64,000 nt of DNA, taken from contig MNCI01002337.1 of assembly GCA_015680685.1 (NCBI GenBank), positions 64,905-128,904 on the forward strand, read 5' to 3'. The position numbers and the translations under genes were made by a program. Shown piece by piece: positions 49,101 through 59,342 of the stretch (positions are counted from its first letter, which is position 1; every line of letters begins with the position of its first letter). Below the pieces are notes generated by a model, which made no database searches, was not told where the DNA came from, and saw nothing but the letters and a program-made list of their open reading frames with translations. Source of the stretch: Gnetum montanum. Its lineage: Eukaryota; Streptophyta; Gnetopsida; Gnetales; Gnetaceae.

Positions 49101-50557
49101 AGTCACCTCAGCCATTCATATATTGCGCACACATACATATTCTTTGAACAAAGGTTAAAAGGAGAAAAAGGAACGGATTCAAAAAACGGTTATTCTGAAA
49201 GAGTAACTGCTGATCCCCCATTAGTATCTTCGAACTATACAGTTACCTGCTCAAGTGGATTGCCAGTGTTGGAATTCGGAGAATGGGTTTTTCGATTCTA
49301 ACAAGTTCATGTGTGTATGAAACAGAACTACCGATTGTCTTCTTTACCATTACCCGTCCAGCCACAGTAAGATCTCGATCAAACCATGTATGCCATATAC
49401 CGCCTCCATATGTTTGAACACCAATCTCTAAAAATCCTCCTTTCGACAGCTACACAGAACAGGGTTAACGACATTAAATGCTTTTAGAGACAACAGGAAA
49501 TAAAAAAACCAGTATCAAAGTTCCATTTCTTTGTGGTTAACAGAGTGATAAAGTAACGCTCTATAGATATTTATGCCTGTAAAACAAAATTAACTTGAGG
49601 TTCCAAATGTTGAAGAAATAAAAAAATTAAAATCAAAACTTTTAACTTAAAAAAATTCAAAACCCCACTTCACCTTATGCAGGGAACAAAATTGAACGGT
49701 GGAAGTGTAAACAAATACCATTTTGTTGGTGATTTAAAAAAATTCAGCTTGCAAGAAATCAAGAATAATTTCACAGACGAAAAGGTCCCACAATATGTAA
49801 GAAAATCACTGATAAACTCATAAACATTAGCATGCATTAACCAGCTGATTATACAATCCTCTCTTGGAGAAAAGCACTGATTGTGTAGTTTGCAATAGCA
49901 AGAAAGGAAAATTAAGGTCTGTGCACTTTTCTAAACTATCAGACAAATACAGAACCGATTTCTGGAGATGATCTGATTCAGAATTGAAAAGATAATGCTG
50001 GGGAAAAGGGTGAGGCCGTCGCACCTTTGACACAGGCTTGAGTTTCAAGCATGGACTATCAGTATGAGCAGCAACGACAAAGAAGCCATTTCCAGCTACA
50101 TATCTGTCTCGCGGAAAATTTAAAAAAAAAAAAATCATAACTTCCTTGTTGAGATAAACATAAAAGCAGATAAAATTTCATATTCAACGCAACCGCTCCA
50201 TCAAATGAAAACAAATTGCTCCCAAAAATTCAGCAAAAGTACTTGCAGCCGACGGCAAATGCAACAATGGTGGAGTAGTTGCGAGTGAAGAAGTATTTGC
50301 CGCCAGGCTGCAGCGTCCAGTCATCCTTTTCGGATAACTGACTATAACCTGCAGCCTTCAATTGTTTTTTCGCTTCATCTGCATTCACGCTTTCATAAAT
50401 TCTTAGCATTCGTCCACAACCAGGGGAAAAAAGCATTTCTGCAAATACGAAAACAGGAAGATCGTAACCTGAAAAACTTACCAACGGCATGAAAGGGAGT
50501 AGGAGACGCATTCAAAAAATCGATGAAATCGTTCACAAGCGAATCACTCTTCGCCAT
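43180..50557 (-). CDS. DAP1: Aspartyl aminopeptidase (M18 family), 11 exons, intact
   Basis: A cytosolic (in related plants also vacuole-linked) zinc metallopeptidase that removes N-terminal Asp/Glu from peptides. Exons (plus coordinates, transcribed right to left): 50482-50557, 50243-50378, 50025-50103, 49247-49449, 48786-48855, 47480-47590, 47155-47310, 44985-45167, 44679-44756, 44379-44519, 43180-43401. All introns are GT-AG and phases agree, giving 484 aa, close to the roughly 475-residue plant family length. Metal and catalytic residues are present: His84 (AHTDSP), Asp267 (SGRLDN), Glu304-Glu305 (FDHEEVGS), Asp354 (SADMAH) and His448 (SMHSIREM). The start is the first ATG ([11 protein letters not shown]), as in Arabidopsis DAP. 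The donor after exon 2 (GTACTT) is weak. Intron 7 (45168-47154) is the longest. The symbol is by homology with Arabidopsis. Confidence 0.95.
43950..44035. repeat. 43-bp tandem duplication inside intron 10 of the aspartyl aminopeptidase gene
   Basis: 43950-43992 and 43993-44035 are two identical head-to-tail copies (TCAGCTACAGCATGCATCTG...AATTTGTA). It is far from both splice sites. Confidence 0.92.
45550..45830 (+). pseudogene. Unrecognised antisense ORF fragment within intron 7
   Basis: The plus-strand frame 45573-45821 (82 codons, extendable upstream to about 45550) reads like real protein: [18 protein letters not shown], then [20 protein letters not shown] and DSVGVKVDD. It runs opposite to the host gene, has no promoter or exon structure that I can see and ends abruptly. 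It resembles an inserted exon or processed-gene fragment. I cannot name the parent gene. Confidence 0.4.
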
Positions 50558-50647
50558 TTTCGGCCTTCCACAAATCAGACCTACTTTCCCTGGTTTGCTA
50601 CTTATTTTTGGACCAATTTGCTACTTAATGTTCCTGCTTTCTGTCGT

Positions 50648-50655
50648 TATTTATA
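50648..50655 (-). promoter_or_regulatory. TATA box of the aspartyl aminopeptidase gene
   Basis: TATAAATA on the minus strand within GGGTCTATAAATAACG, 91 bp upstream of the ATG. This is a normal spacing for a plant core promoter with a short leader. Confidence 0.65.
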
Positions 50656-50659
50656 GACC

Positions 50660-51870
50660 CCGCTTGCTATTCCAAACAGCATTTCAAAGCAATACGTTAC
50701 CAACGAATTTTTCTTAATGGAAACTGTAAACTGCAAATGTTTATTACGTACAGGGAATTTTTTATAATGAAGAAAGTATCCTGGAATATATTTGACTCTG
50801 GTAATATTGAGACATGCCATTTGATTATTGGAGGCTTTTACGTTGGAATTGAAAATCGAATCCTTCACTTTGCATCCCACGGAAGTTAAAAAAAAAAAAA
50901 AGAACGAACCAATTCCCGTGCGTTCTTTCTGGATCTCCTTTGGAATTTCACTTGCAGGACCATCGGTTTCTATTTTACTGAGCTGAAAATGACACAAGCC
51001 GTGTGATTATGGTGATTCTTTAATTACATTGTCACTTTGCGGGAGGATTCGCATGATTTTGGATTTCATGAGAGATGGATAAAGTTTCAAACCAGCTATG
51101 AGTTGGTGTTTGAGAATTTATTCTGTGTTAACGGTGCCAAAATTGCAAGATTAAACCAAGGACTCCCGTTTCTACAGTGGCTGGATCAGAAAGGCCATAA
51201 CTCATTACAAATAATAATTATCCTGTTCGATAGTAGTTGGGTCACAAAAAGCATAACTCATTACAAGTAATAATTATCAACTTTGAGGAGTGCCATAATT
51301 CCATTGGAACCTTTTTTCAAAATGTGTCACATCCATCCTTCTAGAGAACAAGCACGACATACCATATAGACTTTGAAGGCCATGTTTTATAAGTGAAAAC
51401 TATGTGTTTCTATGAAACCAAAATTCATACCAAACACAAATTGAGAGTTCTTTGCACTTTCACCGTTTATATCTAGAGTTTTTGGATCTCTTCCGATTAG
51501 ACAAAAAAATCTGTAATTGTTTCCCCACTGGGTTGCAAAGATTGTACTAGGAATTGGAAAACTTGTCAAATATGCTAAGCAAAGGGATAGACGATGAAAA
51601 GTTGGTTGATAGTTTCAACTCCATTCTGGTAGAAAGTGTATCTATTATTTTGAACAATGCATCTGTAATGCAAAAATATCTCTAGAAGGTAAGGCCTCCT
51701 TAAGAATGTTAATGAGGAACAATTTTATGGGTAGGTCAAAAACAAAATCTTGTAATTTAAAGGGCAGAGGTACTTGCTTATTGCTTTGTAATAGCTCATC
51801 AGCCTTTCTGGTGGAGTACTCTATGCTATCCCTCCAAGTCCATGTATCATTTTAAAGATGGCTTGCAAAC
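50660..51870. other. Upstream region of the aspartyl aminopeptidase gene, no further gene seen
   Basis: The open frames here have no recognisable content. A short repeat (GGCCATAACTCATTACAA/AGCATAACTCATTACAAG with AATAATTATC) occurs at 51190-51280. Confidence 0.45.
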
Positions 51871-51874
51871 CCAA

Positions 51875-52260
51875 TGAACCACACTTTAATTTTTTTTCCA
51901 AACCTCGCCAAATTGAATTCTCTACAGTCAAGAGATCAAAGAATTTGTTGTAAACTAGATAGATTTATGGTTGTCGAGGAATGGTTAGTGCTTTTTCTTA
52001 ATGTTTTTGCAAAGAAGCTAACAAGAGCCTCATTAAATCATTAGCTTTTTTCACTTTGGACCCAACCTATGAAGCAAAAATGACCTATTTTCAAGTGGGA
52101 AAACTTATGAAATTAGCAAAGTGAAGTATATGAAATTGTAAATAGGGGTCAACGACTTGGTTCCGCATGTATATCAAATTCCAAAGGCTTAAGATGAAAG
52201 TTCTTAAAAGGAAAGCCTTGTTTCCGACTATCTCTATTTTACAATGAAAAAGTGTGAACC
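51875..52260 (+). pseudogene. LINE (non-LTR retrotransposon) endonuclease relic
   Basis: A plus-strand frame reads SLQSRDQRICCKLDRFMVVE, then EWLVLFLNVFAKKLTR and, after stops, IFKWENL. CKLDRFLVSEEW-type text followed by a Trp/Phe-rich FKFENMW block is the end of the plant L1 endonuclease domain. Several stops. The RT part was not found. Confidence 0.65.
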
Positions 52261-53984
52261 GTGAACCAGAGTTGTTAAAGAAGAGTGACTTTGATCCATA
52301 AAAACTTTATTTGGATTTTTGTAATAGGAATACCCATCAAGCTCAGCAAAAGAGCTATAGGCTGACAAGGATATTGTAAGAAGCAAGGGAATGCGGTTTA
52401 ATCAAGATAGATGAACTTGAAGAATGTAGGTAACAATCACATTCCTTCAAAATTTTTAAGGTTGTTGCAATCAGATGACATGGGAGAACTTAAAACTTTC
52501 ATGATGAAAATAAGCAAGCAAACTGTAAGCAGCTGGTCCCAAGGATCAACTCCCAGAACTAAAATTCTGACAAGTGGAAATAGCATATCATACAGTATCA
52601 CAGAAAATATAAGATACGAAAGCTCTATTCTTTCTTCATCAACCATTCTATAAAACCGACTGTATTATATATACATATTATTGGATTAAAAAGAATTTCA
52701 TGATTACTCTTTGCTTCTTTATGTTGCAGACTTGCCCAGTAAATTAAATGCTACAACCCTGTTGTGGGAGTTTCCAGACAAATAATAGGTTACACACCAA
52801 ATGGGGTGAGCAGATGGTGTCATCTTTAGAGAGTTTTCATCAGCTATTGTGAGCACTATTATGTCCATTCCTTCAAGCTTTACCTTGCTTCCATCTCCTA
52901 TGCTTCTGTTAAATATTTCACAATTTCATTCCTATTTATAGCTATCAGTAGGAGTTGAAGCATGTACAATATTGTAGAGAACCTGGTCACAATTTTCTTG
53001 TTTTGCTTTTACCTCCAGAACTGTTGCACTTGAATTTGATCCTTGCTCATAAATGCTTATTTATTGTTACTGCATATCATCTTGTCAATATGCATCCATT
53101 GTTGCCTTGCTATGTTGCATGTATTGGTATTCATTCCTCTTATTTAAATATTCATAGCCCTAGCATTCATCCAACATTTTCTTTCTCAATATTCAAAAAG
53201 AACGCGGTAGATGCAAGAATCTGTTTGTGGTTGCTGTAGTAGTCACACCTCTGTGGATATGCATGCATTATCATAACTTTTGAAACTTTTCCTCCTCTTG
53301 ATTGAAATTCTCTGATACCCCTGCCCCTTCCTGTGTATGGTGACTAGTTGTGACACCATTACCAAACTGCTCTCCAGTTTCTTCAATCTCTTCTTGACTT
53401 TTTTAAAGAACTAATAAGATCTTCCATAGTAGAAAACTTAAAAGGAGGATACATTTTATGAAGGATATCTCAATTCCTGTTCAACCAACTGCCTCCCACG
53501 TTTTGCATCTCCAAATTTTACAAGTTCGTTCAGTATATGTTTCAGCCACCTGTCTCCCAAGTTTTGCCTCTCCAACGGCCTTTCTAAAAACATTTTGAGT
53601 GTTTCACCTTCAAACATGCTTAAAATGTCAAAGTCCTTGTCCACATCCATCACCTTCAACTACCGCACCTTGTTTGTTTTGTTTGTCCCTTTGTACTCAC
53701 TTCTCCAAAACATCTCAATATTTATTCGCAAATGTCTTAGTTACAATCCTTGAAAACAAGTTGTCACACAACCTTACTTCAACGATGCTTCTTGCAACTG
53801 AATCATAAGAAGATAATCAGCCTATATCACTACTTTGAATGGCTGCAACACCAAATCTCATAACTCATTTGCCTCCAATAATGTCTTGATCTTCTGTTTG
53901 TGAATAATGAATGTTCCTAAAGCATAGAACAAAATGCCTATAGTTGAAGGGCACAACTTTCAGTATTAGAAAGATTTTTACAAT
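52261..53984. other. Intergenic stretch, no confident gene
   Basis: The minus frame 53456-53659 (67 codons) contains two out-of-register copies of a roughly 33-bp motif (GCAAAACTTGGGAGACAGGT and GCAAAACGTGGGAGGCAGTT, about 61 bp apart). It is therefore more likely a tandem repeat than a gene. The plus frame 52411-52653 has no recognised domain. Confidence 0.4.
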
Positions 53985-54310
53985 ATAATAAGTATTTCAG
54001 TTCCTCCTAATAGCTATGAATGGATTTTAGATTCAGGATGTTGCAATCATCTTTGTAAGGATAAACATTTGTTTAAGCATTTACAAATAAGAGATTTAAG
54101 AAAAGCATAGAAGGTAGTCAAGCCTTGAAGGAATTGGCAAAGTAGCACTCATTGCAGCTGATGGCAAGTGCATAGAAATAACAGACACCACCTACTCTGC
54201 AAGTTTTGCCCATAGTATAATATCACTTAGGCAACTCCCATGATTTAACATTGGATTTCACGGAGAGGTCTGCAACATTGGTTTGGTCCCAGTTGAATTT
54301 CTGTGCGGTT
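53985..54310 (+). pseudogene. Ty1/copia Gag-protease boundary relic
   Basis: The plus frame gives YEWILDSGCCNHLCKD (the copia protease W-I-L-D-S-G active-site block), then VALIAADGKCIEIT and FAHSIISLRQLP. Stops at Gln/Trp positions break it. No flanking LTR recognised. Confidence 0.75.
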
Positions 54311-55005
54311 ATTGATGAGTTAATAAGCCACTATAGTTTCTGTTAAATCTCTACCAATTTAGTTAACAAGGGACACTGCTGTAAATATCTTATACACTGC
54401 TTTGAGAATGAATAGCGTTAGCTTTTTTAAAGAATTGATAAGCTGGATTATTTATTTTATGGCGTGTCTTAAGTGAAGAAGAAAACCTGTTTTAGGTCAT
54501 CACTGTTTACTGCTCAACAATGTAGGAAGGATAAGACAGCAGTGAGTTTCTAGGTACCTCGTCGCATAAATTATAAGGTCTAAAACTCTGTATTATGTAC
54601 AGGCAAATGAACAAAAGCATTACTGTAATTCCACCAAAAACAAAAGATCTATAATTCAGAATTTCAAGCACGGTGGTATAGGCATTAGAAAAGTTTAGAA
54701 TGTACAATTTGTTCAAAAATAAATATAAAAATATAATGATTGCACAAGAAACAGGGGCATGCAATTGTGCATAATAAGAAATCACAGACACTCTCTTTCT
54801 TCTATAAAGCATATCCGAAGGATTCAACTAAACAATTCTTATGTAAAATCATGTATCAAGTACTAGAATTCTCAAATGCTAAGGCTACTTCTCTCCAACA
54901 CATCCTATAAACCAAAAATATGCAACAGGTAAAGTAATCGAATTGAAAAAACAGAATAAATAACCAAAAAAATTGATGCAAGGAAGGCAAGCATGAAGGA
55001 CTGAC

Positions 55006-55303
55006 CAGAAGGGTAGCTTCGACGCTTGTTCTCATGCCTTCTTTCATATAGCTATTTCAGGAAAACAAAAACGTCAAAGAGAATTTCACACTTGCAATAA
55101 TTTGGCAAACAATTCAGCAAATCAAAACAGAAAATCAAGAGAAAACAAACATACTTGACTTTCATTCGGGCAAGCCCGTCAGCAACAGAAGTATCTTTCT
55201 CCATTTTCGGCTCTTTGGTGCCGAAAGTGTAGCTGGACAAAGGGTAAGCATTAACAACCGGACCAGAGGAGTACAGTTTTCCTCTACTTGCTTCTTCTTC
55301 GCT
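55006..55303 (-). pseudogene. CFIS2: 5' fragment of a CFIm25 gene (pre-mRNA cleavage factor I 25-kDa subunit), start codon lost
   Basis: CFIm25 binds UGUA and directs poly(A)-site choice through a Nudix-fold domain. Exon 1 (to donor at 55154/55155) encodes VVNAYPLSSYTFGTKEPK and then MEKDTSVADGLARMKV. Exon 2 (55006-55051) encodes YMKEGMRTSVEATLL. Both match the N-terminus of plant CFIS2. The intron is retained with GT-AG ends, so this is a DNA-level duplicate, not a retrocopy. No in-frame ATG precedes VVNAYP, because a TGA stands at 55304-55306 where the start would be expected. The Nudix exons are not found anywhere down to 50.6 kb. After exon 2, a pyrimidine tract and TATAG acceptor (54904) would splice to a short foreign exon and a quick stop. 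Confidence 0.75.
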
Positions 55304-55306
55304 TCA

Positions 55307-55500
55307 GATCTTTTATTTTCGTTTCTGATGTTTTCCAACAACCGATCTTCTCTCCCGCCAACGAAAGCCTTTCGAAACAAACTCTGCATAGCAGCAAAAC
55401 ACAGAGATCTCGGACAGATTTATGCTGCTCCGTCTCAACCGTTACTGGGGGATTTAAAGGTAACCTTAGATTGCAACAACAGGAATGAGGGACGGTGTTC
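55307..55500 (-). other. Probable former 5' leader of the CFIm25 fragment
   Basis: The sequence upstream of the fragment has a non-random GC- and purine-rich character typical of plant 5' leaders. The ATG-led frame at 55162-55389 overlaps exon 1 in a different register, so it is not the native protein. Confidence 0.35.
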
Positions 55501-56389
55501 GAATTTATCTAAACTTGTGAATAATGTGTTTGAATTTAAGCTTTGGTCCATGAAATTTTGTTTTTGATACTGTCAGGCTTTTTGGGCAGGGTTTGGGAGA
55601 TTGCTGTCTACATACGTGTGCAATTCAACCTCTTCAATTCCATTTTTAAAAACTGATTGGATATTGCTTAGGCCGCGGGTTGTGTCCTGAATTTTTTGTT
55701 TGTTTTAATAGTTATAGAAAGGATAGACGAGTGCACCAAATGGCCATAAGCCGAATTAGGGAAACAAATTAATTTTTATTTTTCACTATTTGTATAATCT
55801 TTTAAGTTGCTCAAGAATGTTACAGGTACCAGAAAGCAACCCCTCATCTCCGTGAGAAATGCAGTTCAACTAAGTCATGAGATAGCATCAATGATAAGAT
55901 GTCAAAGGATTAAGCATTTTTTAGCAAACATATTCATTAAAAGTTTCCCGAGCATCAAGCTAGTTCATAATACAAGAGTTTGGACATTTTATTTGCCATG
56001 CCACGTTAACTTGTGGAAAATATATAGATTTTTTTATAGGCCTTTTAAAGCTATTTCTCTTTCTTGAATTAATTTTTTAAAAATTATCATCATCATCTAT
56101 CTTTTTAACTTTAGTCTAAACAGTACTTAATCATTATTTTCTTGTGCATTGAACAACACTCACCCTTTGAAAAGTGAAAGGAAATGGCAAGGGTAACACT
56201 TAGCCTTTGAAAATTCAAATGAGATAAGGTGCCCTTTAGGCTTGTGTGTGCTTAAGACCTTGGACAAAACAAAATCAATACCAAATAATAAAAGTGATTG
56301 GGATTGGAACCAAATCCTTCATTTCTAAAATTTATGATCTTGTCAAGAATTAAAAAAATCATTATCAAATCCTTCTCCTACCTTTGTAC
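55501..56389. other. Intergenic stretch, no gene seen
   Basis: The open frame 55807-56067 plus has no recognisable domain. I see no repeat boundary. Confidence 0.45.
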
Positions 56390-56462
56390 AGGTGAAGAGG
56401 GTTTCAAACCCTCAACACTATGATTCACAGCCACATGTTCTCATCCTTTGAGCTACAAGCCC
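56390..56462 (-). repeat. tRNA-His-like sequence, probably a SINE head or decayed tRNA
   Basis: On the minus strand a 73-nt stretch has an A-box (TAGCTCAAAGGATGAGA) and a perfect 5-bp T stem with 7-nt loop (GAGGG TTTGAAA CCCTC). An anticodon arm with loop CTGTGAA reads GTG (His). The 5' GGGCTTG does not pair with the 3' TTCACCT, so the acceptor stem is missing. This is the usual pattern of tRNA-derived SINEs. The following sequence (below 56390) would be the SINE body, but its end is not clear. Confidence 0.6.
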
Positions 56463-56524
56463 TCCTAGAGTCCTTTTCCAAATGTTGTCCTTGCCTTAGC
56501 CATTTTGGGAGTATAGCCCAAGAA

Positions 56525-56800
56525 ACCTCCTAGAGGTGTATGGCCCTCTAAAATATCTTTTTTACTATGTTTGATCCCAAAATTAGTTTTAGAAATATGA
56601 TAGAAAATCAAAAAGACCAATGCAATAGCTAAATGATAATGAGCTATATTAGTTAACCATGAGTTTTTAGGTTGTGGTTCAAAATCTACCAAAAAGAGTT
56701 AGGATACCAATTCTAGCTCCCTCAAAAGTACCAAATAAATCACTACTAGAATCACGAATTTGAGAATACAAAATCCACTAATCTCTAAAAGGGTATCTAA
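56525..56800 (-). pseudogene. psaB: Nuclear insertion of plastid DNA: psaB fragment
   Basis: The minus strand reads [19 protein letters not shown], then [19 protein letters not shown] and LGG. This matches the photosystem I P700 apoprotein A2 segment with WLTDIAHHHLAIA and [20 protein letters not shown]. Upstream, after a frameshift near 56690, [20 protein letters not shown] matches the preceding psaB residues. Many substitutions and the frameshift show an old transfer. The match ends after the Gly-Gly at 56525, some 60 bp from the tRNA-like element. Confidence 0.82.
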
Positions 56801-58442
56801 ACTTTGAACCTTTGAGATACCTACACTTTCATTTAATTAAGAGAAGCATGATAGCTTCATTTTGTTATTAACAATTGGAATTATTTAGTTTAGTATAGAT
56901 TTGTCGATATATCTTTCCATGCTTTCATGGTATGATGGAAAGTAGTTTTCCCAATTCCAACTTGGATCATCACTAGTAGAGAATAAGCCAAGGCTCTAAT
57001 TGAGTTATGTTCTCCATACTACCTTCAACATTGTGCTTGTATAATGTCCAAAGATTAGAGTAACTTATGGCTTGGTCATTAAAATTACTAAACTTTTCTT
57101 ACCTTTAGCCAATTACATATTATAATCTTCTTAATTCAAGCCTATAAGATCTTCCCTTAGGTTTGAGATTTGAGGAAAAAATATATGTTATTTTGGAGGA
57201 TTTCATGTGGAGTTACAATGACAATTTTATTTATTTATTTTTGCAAGAAATGATCTAAAGGTAGAAAATAATTATGTCTTTCAAACTATAGAGACTATGA
57301 AAAATTTTGAAGCTCTTGATTTTGTTTTACTTGATGATTTACACGAATCTCTATCAAAAAATATCACTTCACAATACATATTTTTATAGCTAATTGAATT
57401 ATCTCACTCAAATAAGGGTTTTACACTAGTGATTCAGTCTACCTTGGACACTATGGAATTAATAGGTTTTGCATGCCCGCTATTTTTTTGAATCTTTTTT
57501 GCATGTTGAAATGGTTGAGAAATCATTGGATCTTAAATTCTTTATGCATCAATGTAATACTTTTATTGCTCAAGAAAAGTAGATTTTGATCCCTATTCTT
57601 TTGATTACTTTAAAATTCCTTGCTAGATTGAATAAGAATTTCTTCTTCTTATTTTGCAAAGTGTTGAAAGCAAAGTTATTGGCAACATTAGCACAATCCT
57701 AAAGACAAAGTCAAAAACATTACTAGATGGTATGCAACACACACGTTATTTTGTAGAGATTGGTTTATGGTAGAGGAAGACAAGATTAAAACTAGAAATT
57801 TTTATTGCATCCACGAAATCACAAAGGATTTGTTGGATGGTTACAAAACCTCAACATATTTTCAAAGAAAGTTGAAAATGTCATTGATGTAATACTTCAA
57901 GCATATAGGGTCAATTTGAAAAAAAAGAATTAGCATATTATAGTTAATATTATAATTTATTTGAATGTAAGTCAAAGATGGGTAAAGTAAAAAGATATAT
58001 TTTTCATCCTCTATACTTTGTTTGCATAGTCTACAAATATGATCTTATCTCAATAAATTAATTCAATGATTTGTCTCAACAAGAAGATGATAAGAGTTCA
58101 TTTTTGCTCTAGTAACTTGATTCCTTAAATAAATAGGAATATATGAGAATAGATACTTTTGAGTACTAAATAACAAGCCTCCTCTAATTGAATATAAACA
58201 AAAATGCTTCTTTCCTAATGTATTTAACCAAACTTTAGGTATGACTTTCATTTTTATAGTCTTCCAAATGAGTCTTTTCTTTAAAGGAAGATCTTCCATT
58301 ACAATATTCCATGACTAAAGCCATAATTTTCCTTGATGCAACCATCCATTTTCTTGTGTAGCATTCATTATTTTTTTAGCATTATTGACTTCATTAATGT
58401 GACTTAACTTCTAAGTATAGGCAATAAATTAATAAAGGGCTT
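56801..58442. other. AT-rich intergenic stretch, no confident gene
   Basis: The minus frame 58063-58299 (78 codons, with IWKTIKMKVIPKVWLNTLGK) has the flavour of a LINE C-terminal region, but I cannot support it. Otherwise nothing recognised. Confidence 0.4.
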
Positions 58443-59342
58443 TGATGAGTGGCAAGGTACCCCCTACGTCCAATCATACAAATCACAAGTGTTCATGCAT
58501 GATTTGGTTAAATTTCGTGGATGGGACTAGTTGTGGCATCTATATCATTATGCCTTGATCACAATTCGTTGTCTTCCCACTTGGACTAGTGGTAGCTTTG
58601 TCACGTATGGTTTAGTCTAAAGTGAGACATATGATTCTTAATGTTGTTTGGACCTTAGGCTACTTCTAACGACAATAAAGAAATCAATTATTTAACTAAT
58701 TATCAACAGAAAGTAAAGCCTAAACTAGCCTATGGGTGATGAGTGTCCATGCCTAGCTTGCTGTACATGTCCTGAACCCACATATTCACTACTGGGATTA
58801 CCAAGCACTATGCTACTGGGCGAACCAAGCAATAATGCTACCGGGATTACTAAGCAAATACATGTTTATGCTCAAAATTGGTCATGCTCATTCCACCAAT
58901 TTCGTTAACATGCATGGAAACGTAAATAGTAACTAAGTACATTAAATGTAAATTGCATGGAAAGTAAATTTAATCTAAGTCAAAGTGCTGCAATGAATAA
59001 GAATCAATCTCAATCTCATTACCATTCATGGAATGTGTTCAAGTACATTGCCACTCAAATAAGATGCCATACAATTGACTCAGATCCACACTGCAAGCAC
59101 TTACTAACTATTCTCTAAGACTACGGAATAAAACTACAAGAGTTCAGCTACTTTATTGACCAAAGAATTCCATAAACACAACTGTGAGCACACATTTATA
59201 GATTTTATTACTAGGTTGCATCGACGAGGCCTCGTAGACATAGCAAATGCTACGTTGATGCAACCCCCTCAACAAGGCAACACCATGTAGATGGGACCAC
59301 ATTGATAGGGGTCCTTCCATGTGACACTTTGATGCTTCATCA
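58443..59342 (-). repeat. Element G 3' LTR
   Basis: The 900-bp LTR runs TGATGAGTGGCAAGG to CTTCATCA. A TATA-like TATAAATG (minus) is at 59193-59200. A palindromic cluster follows at 59215-59270, built on GACGAGGCCTCGT rather than GATATC. Three copies of CTACTGGGATTACCAAGCA occur at 58791-58855. The minus-strand purine tract CATGAGGGTA abuts at 59343. Confidence 0.85.

Noticed and set aside
53456-53659. 67-codon minus-strand ORF (MKVMDVDKDFDIL...) as a gene
   Set aside because: It contains two out-of-register copies of a roughly 33-bp repeat, has no recognised domain, and shows no exon structure.
55162-55389. ATG-led 75-codon ORF as the true start of the CFIm25 protein
   Set aside because: It runs in a different frame from the conserved VVNAYPLSSY text. 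Joining them would need a frameshift.
58063-58299. 78-codon minus ORF as a LINE C-terminal region
   Set aside because: The similarity I sensed (KVWLNTLGK and a Trp/Tyr-rich continuation) is too vague to name without a profile search.
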